NCBI GenBank assembly: GCA_964476895.1
Contig: CAYZCS010000027.1
Location: 1-12,658 of the forward strand
From: JALYJZ01 sp964476895
GTDB taxonomy: Bacteria; Patescibacteriota; SICC01
DNA: 12,658 nucleotides
Reading direction: 5' to 3'
In this document: positions 4,869 to 11,737 of the stretch, piece by piece
Position numbering within the stretch: the stretch's first letter is position 1
Layout of the letters: every line of letters starts with the position of its first letter
Made by a program: the position numbers and the translations under genes
Notes under the pieces: model-generated
Databases searched by the model: none
The model's input: only the letters and a program-made list of their open reading frames with translations
Told to the model about the DNA's origin: nothing

Positions 4869-4925
4869 AACGCCGCCCAACTATCTGTGCCCTTCGGGGA
4901 ATCACACAGGTACGGGCGGCGTTTT
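4869..4925 (+). terminator. Nested-hairpin terminator after the 312-residue gene
   Basis: AACGCCGCCC (4869-4878) pairs with GGGCGGCGTT (4914-4923) and runs into TTTT (4922-4925). The loop holds a second stem, CTGTG/CACAG (4885-4889 with 4905-4909), capped by a UUCG tetraloop on CCC/GGG (4890-4899). It ends just seven bases before the next -35. Confidence 0.65.
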
Positions 4926-4931
4926 CAGTGG

Positions 4932-4960
4932 TTGACAAAACCGCTCAACGGTGGTACCAT
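4932..4960 (+). promoter_or_regulatory. Consensus promoter of the giant protein / pil operon
   Basis: TTGACA (4932-4937), a spacer of exactly 17 bases and TACCAT (4955-4960). Predicted start near 4967. It probably drives the giant exported protein gene and, by read-through of the 59-base gap, pilMNO. Confidence 0.7.
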
Positions 4961-4992
4961 CACGTAATTTACAAAATCAACAGCCAACCCAC

Positions 4993-7900
4993 GTGCGCCT
5001 AACCAAACTCCCGCGATTCCTGAAGCTATTCCACCTTGCCGTCATCATCAGCGGCGGGTTGCTCGGTGGCGCGGCCCTGGGAGCCGGTACTGCGGAAGCG
5101 TACCGCTACATCGCGCCGCCCACGAACTTCGGCGGCGAAGTGCATATCCGGACGACGATCAACCAATCATATGTGTCCAACGACCCTGCCGAGGACGGGC
5201 CACCGAGGGACAGTCAGTCTGACACCATCGCGTACATGCCGACCCAGTACCTGGTCTTTTCTAAAAGCCGGAGTATCGCCATAGACATCAAGGGGGGGCG
5301 GTTCGACTTCGACGATTGGGGAGACACCATCAGGACCTGCTCCGGCGCCGGGTGTCCCGGGGGCGGCCCGCTCGCGAATGGTCGGAGCTTCATCTATGAG
5401 CTGTATCAGCTGCAGAACTTGAATAGACAGAGTGGAAATAATCAGCGCCGGGCGGCAGTCGGTGCACGCAGCGGGCATGGGGCCACCAACACGTCGAACC
5501 CTAACGCCACCGATGTGAATTGGAAACGGCTCTTCAACACGGGCGCGGTGAGCATTCCGAACTTTACGTTCGAAGATAGTCGGTATCCGCAATGGAATGG
5601 TTATTACGTATTCCTTATCAAGGTCGTGCACGATCGTGACCAGAACAACGGGTATATCGACCGACCGGACCGCTTCATCAGGAGTTTCCAAAATGATCCG
5701 TTCTTCAACGGCGAAATAGAGAGTCGCAGTTTCGATGAATATGTCGAAGAACGTGGGTGTGCTGTTATAAATGGACAATATCGAGAAGATCACCCTAATG
5801 CTCCAGTAGTCTGCCCTGATAGGTGGCGCGAGGACGTGGCGGTCACCTTTAACGAGGGCTTCGAAATCGCCGGCAACACCCACTGGATCCGTACGCCGAA
5901 CAACTCGGAGGACGGTCGCTCCGTCTACCTGGCCAGTGCTCCCTCTGAACTTGCGTTCAACGTCCGCCAGAACTTCTACGATAGCTCCCTGCCCAGCACG
6001 CACGCCCAGACCTCGACCGGGCTTCGCATCAACACGGCTGGTGAGGAAGCAGGCTGCCGTAACGACGGCACCCCACGGCCGCGACTGACGAATACCGACT
6101 GGGACCGTGCCGCGGAGGTGCAAGACGGTCCGCCCCCGACTGGTTCCAGCGATAACAGGCCAATGGCCGAAATTCGATTCCCCGGACACGGCTCGGCGCG
6201 GATTGACGCCGGTGTGACCGGTGGTCCGCCGCCCGATGGTCACTTCCCCAGTGGTCTGGGACGGGTCGGCACGTTCCCGCTGACGGAAGCGAACGTCGAT
6301 CCCAACGAGCAGACGAACATGAACCTCTACAGTTTCGGATTAAACAACCAGCTCTACATGGGCGGCGCGTTCTTCACTGCGACGGGGCCGTTCGTAGGCC
6401 CCCTCGTCGGGTGCGTCCAGGACATCCAGGTATCGCCGCTCTCGCCGAGGAGCGTATTCGCCGGCTACCGCTACAACGGCCGGGATTCGTTCTCCGTGAC
6501 CTCCGGACACACGCAGGGACTGCTGAACTTCCGGTTCCAGTACCGCACCGTGGGTAGTTATGCTCCGCAGGTCGCCCGGGCGGACTGGCGGGTCGAGGTG
6601 GCCGGAGTCGGCCAGGTCGGCAGCGGCCGGGACATCTTCACGAACGACTCCGCACCGACCCAGTGGAACGCTCGTGCCGTGAACAACGTCGACATGGGCG
6701 GACACGCCGGCTTCCGCCTGTGGCGCGCCTGCGTGAATGCGGCCGGCAAGGACCGCTGCTCCGGCTGGGTCACGTTCCAGGTCAACGACGGTCCGACCGC
6801 CCAGATCCTTTCGCCTGCCAACAACGCGAACGTGAACCACAACCAGTGCACGCCGCTGACGTCCCGGATGACGGATCCGGACACGGGCGAGCGGGTCGGT
6901 GCGCGGTTCAACGTCACCTGGAACGACAGCCGCGGCTCGAACGTGGTCTACACCCGCCTGTACGACTACCCGGCTACGCTCAAGGTGAACGGGTCCACAT
7001 TCTCCTCCAACGAGCTCCGTGTCGAGAGCTGGCAGACCAATGGCAGCAACCAGTCGTTCATTCCGAACATCACCCTGACCGACTTTATCCGGCGGTACGT
7101 GCCCGACGGCGTGGACGTCAACTGGAACTCCCGCGGCTATGACTTCACCGGAGCCTCGGACTTGAACGGCACCCGCCGGTTCCACGCGAACCTCTACAGT
7201 CCGCCGATCAGCCTGCTGGACTCGCTCCAGACCTCCACGCCTCACTTCCGCTGGGGACTCGCGGCCGGAGCGGCGTACCATCGCAACACGCGCCCGATCC
7301 TCGACGCCAGTCCGCAGACCGCCAAGAACCTCTACGACCTGAGCGACAGCGGGTTCGCGACGCCGCTGACCAACGTCACCGACGGCCAGACCGTCCGGGT
7401 CCGGACCGTCGTGACCAACTCCGGCGAGACGCCGACGCCCTTCTATCAGATCTATGACTACCTTGGCAGCACCCGTGACTTCGAGAAGCCGAAGAGCGTG
7501 AGCGTCCGCAAGGGCGACGGCGGCACCAGGACGTTCATACGTGCCAATGAGGTCGATGACCTGATCAAGCAGGTCGTGGTCCGTAACGAGGACAATCCGA
7601 ACCTGGACCAGGAAGGGCCGTTCCCCACGGACAGCGCGGACTACCGGAACTCCGCCTGGCGGATCGACTTCGGCGCGAACACCGCCTCCGGTTCGCTCCT
7701 GAACCGGGCCGCCGGTTCCAGCCAGCTGAACCCGGGTGAGAAGATCATCATCGAATACACCGTCCGTGCCAACCGGAACCAGGCGATCACCCCGCCGCAG
7801 ATCGACCCCGACGCCGCCGACGAGGAAGGGAACTTCCAGCGCCGGCAGCCGGTAGGCGATTCCCGCGGCGGCGTGGCTCCGTCCGACACCCACACCCACC

Positions 7901-8802
7901 TGCACTACCAGGAGGACTACTGCGACCCCTCCGTGCGGGTCCGCAAGAATCCCGAGTCGCGCCAGGGTGACGTGCTCGCCCCGTGGCTGCGGGCCGGACG
8001 CGGTTCCGTGCACTCGAACGAGGGCGTCTTCGGCTACGACAACCTCGGCCAGAACAACGCCACCTTCACGGTGACGGCCAACGGCAGCATCTTCCACTTC
8101 ACCGGTCAGAACTCATATCCGGGCTACCGGGCCGCCAACCAGAAGTGCCGGGACGACGGGCGGGTAGACTGGCGGAAGGAGATGGCCGGTAATGCCCAGC
8201 GCATCATCGATAATCCCGACCACAACAACGGACAGACCACCTCGACGTTCGTCACCCGGAGCACCATCGACATGGACGCGGGCGGTGATACCTGGGTCCG
8301 GAACGGCAACCTCACGATCGGTGCCAAGCAGTTCACCGGCGTGGGGACGCTCGTGGTGAAGGGCGATCTGCGGATCAGGGGCAACCAGAGTTACGGCTCG
8401 GACAGTGCCGGCCGGCCCAACTCCCTCGGCGTGATCGTGCTCGGCAACCTGATCATCGACAAGGATGTGCAGAACCTGGTGGGCACATACTACGTGTCCG
8501 ACGTCGAGCTCAGCGGCGGCGACATCCAGTTCGACGACGACGGCTGCCCGCTCTACAATCCCGCCGCGACCAACCGGGGCGTGGTCTCCACCGGCGCCTC
8601 CGCGCGGCAACTCAACGTCCAGGGCGTGATGGTGGCGCGGAAGTTCGAATTCCAGCGCTTCTACGTGAACCCGGGAGCGGATCCGGACGCGCCGAACGAT
8701 GCCGCGGAGAACGTCTACTACGACGGCCGGGTGGTCGCCAGCACGCCGCCGGGATTCGGGACGTTCCGCGACACCGCCGCCTGGTATGAAATCGCACCGT
8801 AA
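4993..8802 (+). CDS. Giant exported multidomain protein, candidate pilus-associated surface protein
   Basis: 1269 residues. The frame opens at a GTG at 4951, but that lies inside the promoter, so the GTG at 4993 (MRLTKLPRFLKLFHLAVIIS) is preferred; it gives a signal peptide with basic start, hydrophobic core and cleavage near AEA-YRY (about 36). No SD precedes it. Residues about 37-590 are Asn/Gly/Asp-rich with no recognised family. About 599 onward (DGPTAQILSPANN) looks like an Ig-like segment; about 779-930 (LTNVTDGQTVRVRTVVTNSG ... LNPGEKIIIEYTV) resembles DUF11/CARDB-type Ig-like domains; about 993-1269 (VLAPWLRAGRGSVHSNEGVF, GTLVVKGDLRIRGN, LGVIVLGNLIIDKDVQNLVG, ending AAWYEIAP) resembles the beta-helix-like C-terminal domains of PilX/DUF7305-type pilus proteins. 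Sitting directly before pilM, it may be a tip adhesin or other secreted pilus partner; this role is inference. Codon use in the first third is more AT-rich than the rest. Confidence 0.85.
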   Translation: MRLTKLPRFLKLFHLAVIISGGLLGGAALGAGTAEAYRYIAPPTNFGGEVHIRTTINQSYVSNDPAEDGPPRDSQSDTIAYMPTQYLVFSKSRSIAIDIKGGRFDFDDWGDTIRTCSGAGCPGGGPLANGRSFIYELYQLQNLNRQSGNNQRRAAVGARSGHGATNTSNPNATDVNWKRLFNTGAVSIPNFTFEDSRYPQWNGYYVFLIKVVHDRDQNNGYIDRPDRFIRSFQNDPFFNGEIESRSFDEYVEERGCAVINGQYREDHPNAPVVCPDRWREDVAVTFNEGFEIAGNTHWIRTPNNSEDGRSVYLASAPSELAFNVRQNFYDSSLPSTHAQTSTGLRINTAGEEAGCRNDGTPRPRLTNTDWDRAAEVQDGPPPTGSSDNRPMAEIRFPGHGSARIDAGVTGGPPPDGHFPSGLGRVGTFPLTEANVDPNEQTNMNLYSFGLNNQLYMGGAFFTATGPFVGPLVGCVQDIQVSPLSPRSVFAGYRYNGRDSFSVTSGHTQGLLNFRFQYRTVGSYAPQVARADWRVEVAGVGQVGSGRDIFTNDSAPTQWNARAVNNVDMGGHAGFRLWRACVNAAGKDRCSGWVTFQVNDGPTAQILSPANNANVNHNQCTPLTSRMTDPDTGERVGARFNVTWNDSRGSNVVYTRLYDYPATLKVNGSTFSSNELRVESWQTNGSNQSFIPNITLTDFIRRYVPDGVDVNWNSRGYDFTGASDLNGTRRFHANLYSPPISLLDSLQTSTPHFRWGLAAGAAYHRNTRPILDASPQTAKNLYDLSDSGFATPLTNVTDGQTVRVRTVVTNSGETPTPFYQIYDYLGSTRDFEKPKSVSVRKGDGGTRTFIRANEVDDLIKQVVVRNEDNPNLDQEGPFPTDSADYRNSAWRIDFGANTASGSLLNRAAGSSQLNPGEKIIIEYTVRANRNQAITPPQIDPDAADEEGNFQRRQPVGDSRGGVAPSDTHTHLHYQEDYCDPSVRVRKNPESRQGDVLAPWLRAGRGSVHSNEGVFGYDNLGQNNATFTVTANGSIFHFTGQNSYPGYRAANQKCRDDGRVDWRKEMAGNAQRIIDNPDHNNGQTTSTFVTRSTIDMDAGGDTWVRNGNLTIGAKQFTGVGTLVVKGDLRIRGNQSYGSDSAGRPNSLGVIVLGNLIIDKDVQNLVGTYYVSDVELSGGDIQFDDDGCPLYNPAATNRGVVSTGASARQLNVQGVMVARKFEFQRFYVNPGADPDAPNDAAENVYYDGRVVASTPPGFGTFRDTAAWYEIAP

Positions 8803-8808
8803 GGTAGC

Positions 8809-8859
8809 ATGAACGAAGAAAAGGGGATAATGAAACAGATACGGAAACGAAGGGGCTAG
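8809..8859 (+). CDS. Possible 16-residue leader peptide before pilM
   Basis: MNEEKGIMKQIRKRRG, ATG at 8809, TAG at 8857-8859, ending two bases before the pilM ATG. AAGGT lies four bases before its ATG, and the GGGG/AGGA bases near its stop would serve as the SD of pilM. If translated it would couple pilM to the upstream gene. It may be chance. Confidence 0.2.
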   Translation: MNEEKGIMKQIRKRRG

Positions 8860-8861
8860 GA

Positions 8862-9947
8862 ATGGGTCTGTTCAGCCAACAGAAACAGTTCTTCGGGCTC
8901 GACATCTCCGGCACGTCGGTAAAGGTGGTCGAACTCAAGCATGGTCCGTCCAAGCCCACGCTGGTCGCCTACGGCGGCATGGTCCTGCCGGTCGGCTCGA
9001 TGCAGTCCGACTCGGAAGTGGACCTGCAGAACGTGTCCAACGCGATCCGCCAGGTCGTGAAGAAGGCGAAGATCCAGGCCAACCAATGCGTGGCGGCCCT
9101 GCCGGGTTCCGGCGTCTTCACCAGCATCATCCGGCTTCCCGAGATGCCGAAGAGCGAGTTGGCCGATTCCATCCGCTGGCAGGCCAAGCAGTACGTGCCA
9201 TCACCGCTCGACGAAGTCATCCTCGACTGGCACGTGGTCGGCGAGACGTCCACGCCGGCCGCGCGACCCCGCGCCGGCGCCACGGAAGGCCAGGCGAAGA
9301 GCAACAAGGAAGTCGAAGTGATGCTGATCGCCGCGCCGATCGCGCTGGTCAAGAAGTACGTGAAGATCATCACCGGTGCCGGGCTGAAGCCACAGGCGCT
9401 GGAAATCGAACCGCTCTCGCTGGCCCGGTCGGTGGTCGGCGTACGGGAGGAGCCGGTGGTCGTGCTCGACATGGGCCAGGCCGGTTCCGAGATCTCGATC
9501 GTCCAGAACGGGATCATCCGCCTGAACCGCAACACCACGGCCGGCGGCGGGGCCCTCACCCGCGCGATCTCCCAGAGCCTCGGCGTGGACGCCAACCGTG
9601 CCGAGCAGTTCAAGCGCGACTTCGGCCTTCGTGCCGACAAGCTGGAGGGACAGATCCCGAAGGCGGTGAAGCCGGTCCTCGACACGCTGGTCGGCGAGAT
9701 CCGGCGCTCCCTCGATTACTACCGCGAGCAACCCCACAGTCACCTCGATATCCGCGAGATGATCGTCGTCGGCGGTACGGCACGGATGCCGGAACTCCTG
9801 GCGCTGCTCTCGGGTACGTTCGGCCTGGAGACCAAGATCGGCGACCCGTGGGCCAACGTGAACTACGCGTCGGGACTTAAGCAGCAATTGTCCGAACTCG
9901 CACCGTCCTTCGCCGTGACGGTCGGGCTCGCGATGCGTGAAGGGTAA
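8862..9947 (+). CDS. pilM: Type IV pilus assembly protein PilM (actin-like ATPase)
   Basis: 361 residues, cytoplasmic, FtsA/actin-like. FFGLDISGTSVKVVELK (10-26) is the first phosphate-binding motif, VVVLDMGQAGSEISIV (about 199-214, Asp203) the second, and MIVVGGTARMPELLALL (about 300-316) the adenosine motif. ALPGSGVFTSIIRLPEMPKS and IRWQAKQYVPSPLDEVILDW are typical PilM segments of the 1C region. PilM binds ATP and the short cytoplasmic N-terminus of PilN, linking the inner-membrane PilN-PilO platform to the pilus motors. Length is normal (about 350). The start has GGGG and AGGA just upstream. Only 59 bases separate it from the giant protein gene with no terminator, so cotranscription is likely. 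PilN follows after 17 bases. Confidence 0.95.
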   Translation: MGLFSQQKQFFGLDISGTSVKVVELKHGPSKPTLVAYGGMVLPVGSMQSDSEVDLQNVSNAIRQVVKKAKIQANQCVAALPGSGVFTSIIRLPEMPKSELADSIRWQAKQYVPSPLDEVILDWHVVGETSTPAARPRAGATEGQAKSNKEVEVMLIAAPIALVKKYVKIITGAGLKPQALEIEPLSLARSVVGVREEPVVVLDMGQAGSEISIVQNGIIRLNRNTTAGGGALTRAISQSLGVDANRAEQFKRDFGLRADKLEGQIPKAVKPVLDTLVGEIRRSLDYYREQPHSHLDIREMIVVGGTARMPELLALLSGTFGLETKIGDPWANVNYASGLKQQLSELAPSFAVTVGLAMREG

Positions 9948-9964
9948 GATTCCGGAGAACCATC

Positions 9965-10678
9965 GTGCCGACACTCAACATCAACCTCCTCAGGAAAGAA
10001 CAACGACAGGTGGACCGCCTGTCGCAAGCGACGGTGATCGTCGGTGCGGTATCCGGTTCGGTCGTCGTGCTCTCGCTGCTGGTCGTGGTCTTCCTCTACA
10101 CCACGATCGCGATCAAGGACAGCCAGAAGCAGGGATTGATCGAGGATCGCGACCGGTTCGCCGGCGAGATCGACGAGCTTGCCGAGTTCGAACAGCCGTT
10201 CTATCCCGAGATGACGCTGTCGCAGCAGGCCGGGGCCTACCAGCAGCAGGTGGACGGACTCCGGGAGCTGATCGACAACCACAAGTACTTCACGCTCTAT
10301 CTTTCGGAAATCGCGGTCAACACGCCGCTTTCCGTGATCTACCGGTCCTTCGCATCGGAAAGCAACGACCGCCTGACCGTGACCGGCCGTGCCAAGAGCT
10401 ACGGGGACGTCTCGAAACTCGCGAAGAAGTTCGAGAACCTCTCGTTCGCCCGCTCCTCCAGCATCCAGGACGCGCAGCTGGAGCGGACGGAGAGGGAGTA
10501 TCCGGTGCAGTTCACGCTGGTGATCGAGCTGAAGTCCGCGGCGGAGCTCAAGAAGCTGCCGGGGCCGAGCCAGCCGGACGAGTCGGGCGGTGCCTCGCCG
10601 CAGCCGACGCCGAATGCCTCGCCGCCGCAAGCGCCCGAAGGCGCGGATGACGTGCCGCTACCGCTGGGAGGCTCCTGA
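9965..10678 (+). CDS. pilN: Type IV pilus assembly protein PilN
   Basis: 237 residues, single-pass inner-membrane protein. It begins with the PilM-docking motif MPTLNINLLRKEQ (INLL is the family signature), then a basic stretch, a membrane helix (about 24-46), a periplasmic coiled-coil region (about 47-110) and a ferredoxin-like alpha/beta domain (about 110-205, with YFTLYLSEIAVNTPLSVIYR and VQFTLVIELK strands). The tail (about 206-237) is a Pro/Ser/Gln-rich linker not found in typical PilN. GTG start with GGAGA six bases upstream. Its TGA stop overlaps the pilO ATG by one base, indicating translational coupling. It pairs with PilO to form the alignment subcomplex. Confidence 0.92.
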   Translation: MPTLNINLLRKEQRQVDRLSQATVIVGAVSGSVVVLSLLVVVFLYTTIAIKDSQKQGLIEDRDRFAGEIDELAEFEQPFYPEMTLSQQAGAYQQQVDGLRELIDNHKYFTLYLSEIAVNTPLSVIYRSFASESNDRLTVTGRAKSYGDVSKLAKKFENLSFARSSSIQDAQLERTEREYPVQFTLVIELKSAAELKKLPGPSQPDESGGASPQPTPNASPPQAPEGADDVPLPLGGS

Positions 10679-11349
10679 TGGCTAAGCAGATCTTCAACGT
10701 GAGCAGCCGGTATAACGTGATCGCCGCGCTCGTCGCGGGAGGGTTGCTTGCGGTCATCCTGATCGTCTCGTTGCTGGTCGCACCGGCCTGGAACCGCCTG
10801 CAGGAGCTGGGCCGCGAAGTGCCGGTCGAGCAACAGAAGCGCGACCAGGCGGAGCAGGACCTGAGGAACCTCAAGGACGCCAAGCAGTTCTTCGAGGAAC
10901 AGGCCACTGACGTGGAACGGGTGAACCTGTCGCTTCCGGTCCGTCCCGAGGTCCCGACGATCCTGGCCATCCTGGAAAGCCTGGCGGTTGATGCGGGCGT
11001 CTACCTCGACGGTTTCACGCCGCAGCAGCTGGGAACCGCGGAGGTGGCGGCGGCCGGAGTGCCGACCGATGTCGCGCCCGGTGGCGTGGATTCGTTGGAA
11101 GTCACGGCCAACTTCAGCGGCACGTACCCGGCGCTCCTGAACTTCCTCTACAGCCTGGAGCGAAGTCTCCGGATCGTGGACGTGAAGGTCATCAACGTCA
11201 GTGCGGTGGAGGATACCGGTGCGATCACCGGCAGCATCTCGTTCCGCACGTACTATAAGACGGTCGAGGGATCGGCACCGGCCGGTGGCGATCCGGCTGC
11301 GGACGCCTCCGGCGGCACGCCTGCTCCGGCCGAAGGAGGAACTCCATGA
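10678..11349 (+). CDS. pilO: Type IV pilus assembly protein PilO
   Basis: 223 residues: short cytoplasmic N-terminus, membrane helix about 14-37 (VIAALVAGGLLAVILIVSLL), coiled coil about 42-80 (WNRLQELGREVPVEQQKRDQ onward) and periplasmic ferredoxin-like domain about 85-200 (LSLPVRPEVPTILAILESLA, GVYLDGFTPQQLG, LEVTANFSGTYPALLNFLYS, SISFRTYYK). LNFLYSLERSLRIVDV is the PilO signature segment. The tail is an Ala/Gly/Pro-rich disordered stretch, like that of PilN. It forms heterodimers with PilN in the periplasmic alignment complex. The last four bases (ATGA) overlap the next gene; AAGGAGGA precedes that gene's start within pilO. Confidence 0.92.
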   Translation: MAKQIFNVSSRYNVIAALVAGGLLAVILIVSLLVAPAWNRLQELGREVPVEQQKRDQAEQDLRNLKDAKQFFEEQATDVERVNLSLPVRPEVPTILAILESLAVDAGVYLDGFTPQQLGTAEVAAAGVPTDVAPGGVDSLEVTANFSGTYPALLNFLYSLERSLRIVDVKVINVSAVEDTGAITGSISFRTYYKTVEGSAPAGGDPAADASGGTPAPAEGGTP

Positions 11350-11630
11350 ACCGCCTGCAGAATTTCGCGCCGTGGCAGATCATCCTGGTCGCCGTCGGTG
11401 TCCTGATCGTCGTCCTGGTAGGCGGATACTTCCTCGTGACCATGCTCACGACCACGCCGCCGGCCGAGGAGGCCACGGCTACCGTACCGGCCGATCTGGG
11501 CGGCGAACGGAACGCCGAAGTGCTCTCGCAGCTCGAGGTCTTCGAGGAGCCGCAGGACCTGCCGGGCGCGCCGGAACCGGTCCAGACCATCGATCCGAAC
11601 GCGCCGAGCACGGTCAATCCGTTCGAGTAG
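11346..11630 (+). CDS. Small single-helix protein in the PilP position
   Basis: 94 residues: short N-terminus, membrane helix about 10-33 (WQIILVAVGVLIVVLVGGYF), then a disordered Pro/Glu/Ala-rich periplasmic tail with ERNAEVLSQLEVFEEPQDLP and a terminal TVNPFE. ATGA overlap with pilO and an in-gene SD (AAGGAGGA) show coupling. In Proteobacteria the fourth gene of the set is pilP, a lipoprotein about twice as long with a beta-domain that binds secretin PilQ. Here the lipobox and the beta-domain are absent, as expected if there is no outer-membrane secretin. The terminal NPF(E) resembles the end of the flexible region of PilP/GspC-type proteins, but that is weak. Function: probably a small accessory subunit of the PilMNO platform. 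Confidence 0.75.
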   Translation: MNRLQNFAPWQIILVAVGVLIVVLVGGYFLVTMLTTTPPAEEATATVPADLGGERNAEVLSQLEVFEEPQDLPGAPEPVQTIDPNAPSTVNPFE

Positions 11631-11648
11631 GGACGTCCGCCTCCGCGC

Positions 11649-11677
11649 CGCCCGACCCTTGACGGCCGGGCGTTTTT
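11649..11677 (+). terminator. Terminator of the pilMNO operon
   Basis: CGCCCGACC (11649-11657) pairs with GGCCGGGCG (11664-11672) with one A/C mismatch and a six-base loop, followed by TTTTT (11673-11677). It starts 18 bases after the stop of the 94-residue gene. The loop and start of the 3' arm also encode the -35 of the pilB promoter. Confidence 0.7.
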
Positions 11678-11687
11678 ATGCTACAGT
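11659..11687 (+). promoter_or_regulatory. Promoter of pilB
   Basis: TTGACG (11659-11664), a spacer of exactly 17 bases and TACAGT (11682-11687), predicted start near 11694. It is embedded in the upstream operon's terminator: the spacer contains that terminator's T-tract. Confidence 0.6.
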
Positions 11688-11696
11688 GAGGTAATT

Positions 11697-11717
11697 TTCC
11701 TGGGATTAACCCCGGAA
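11697..11717 (+). promoter_or_regulatory. Hairpin in the pilB leader
   Basis: TTCC-T-GGG (11697-11704) pairs with CCC-C-GGAA (11710-11717) around ATTAA. It occupies the first half of the 44-base leader and includes part of the only purine-rich (GGAAGG) sequence before pilB, which in any case is about 18 bases from the ATG. Confidence 0.3.
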
Positions 11718-11737
11718 GGTTACACACACAAACATCC

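Noticed and set aside
4951..4992. The reading frame of the giant protein is open from a GTG at 4951.
   Set aside because: That GTG lies in the spacer of the TTGACA-17-TACCAT promoter, so it cannot be in the mRNA; the GTG at 4993 directly precedes a good signal peptide.
6340..8097. A 585-codon open frame on the minus strand across the giant protein gene.
   Set aside because: It is antisense to a well-supported secreted protein, is Val/Gly/Arg-rich as expected for the complement of GC-rich codons, and has no start signal or family match.
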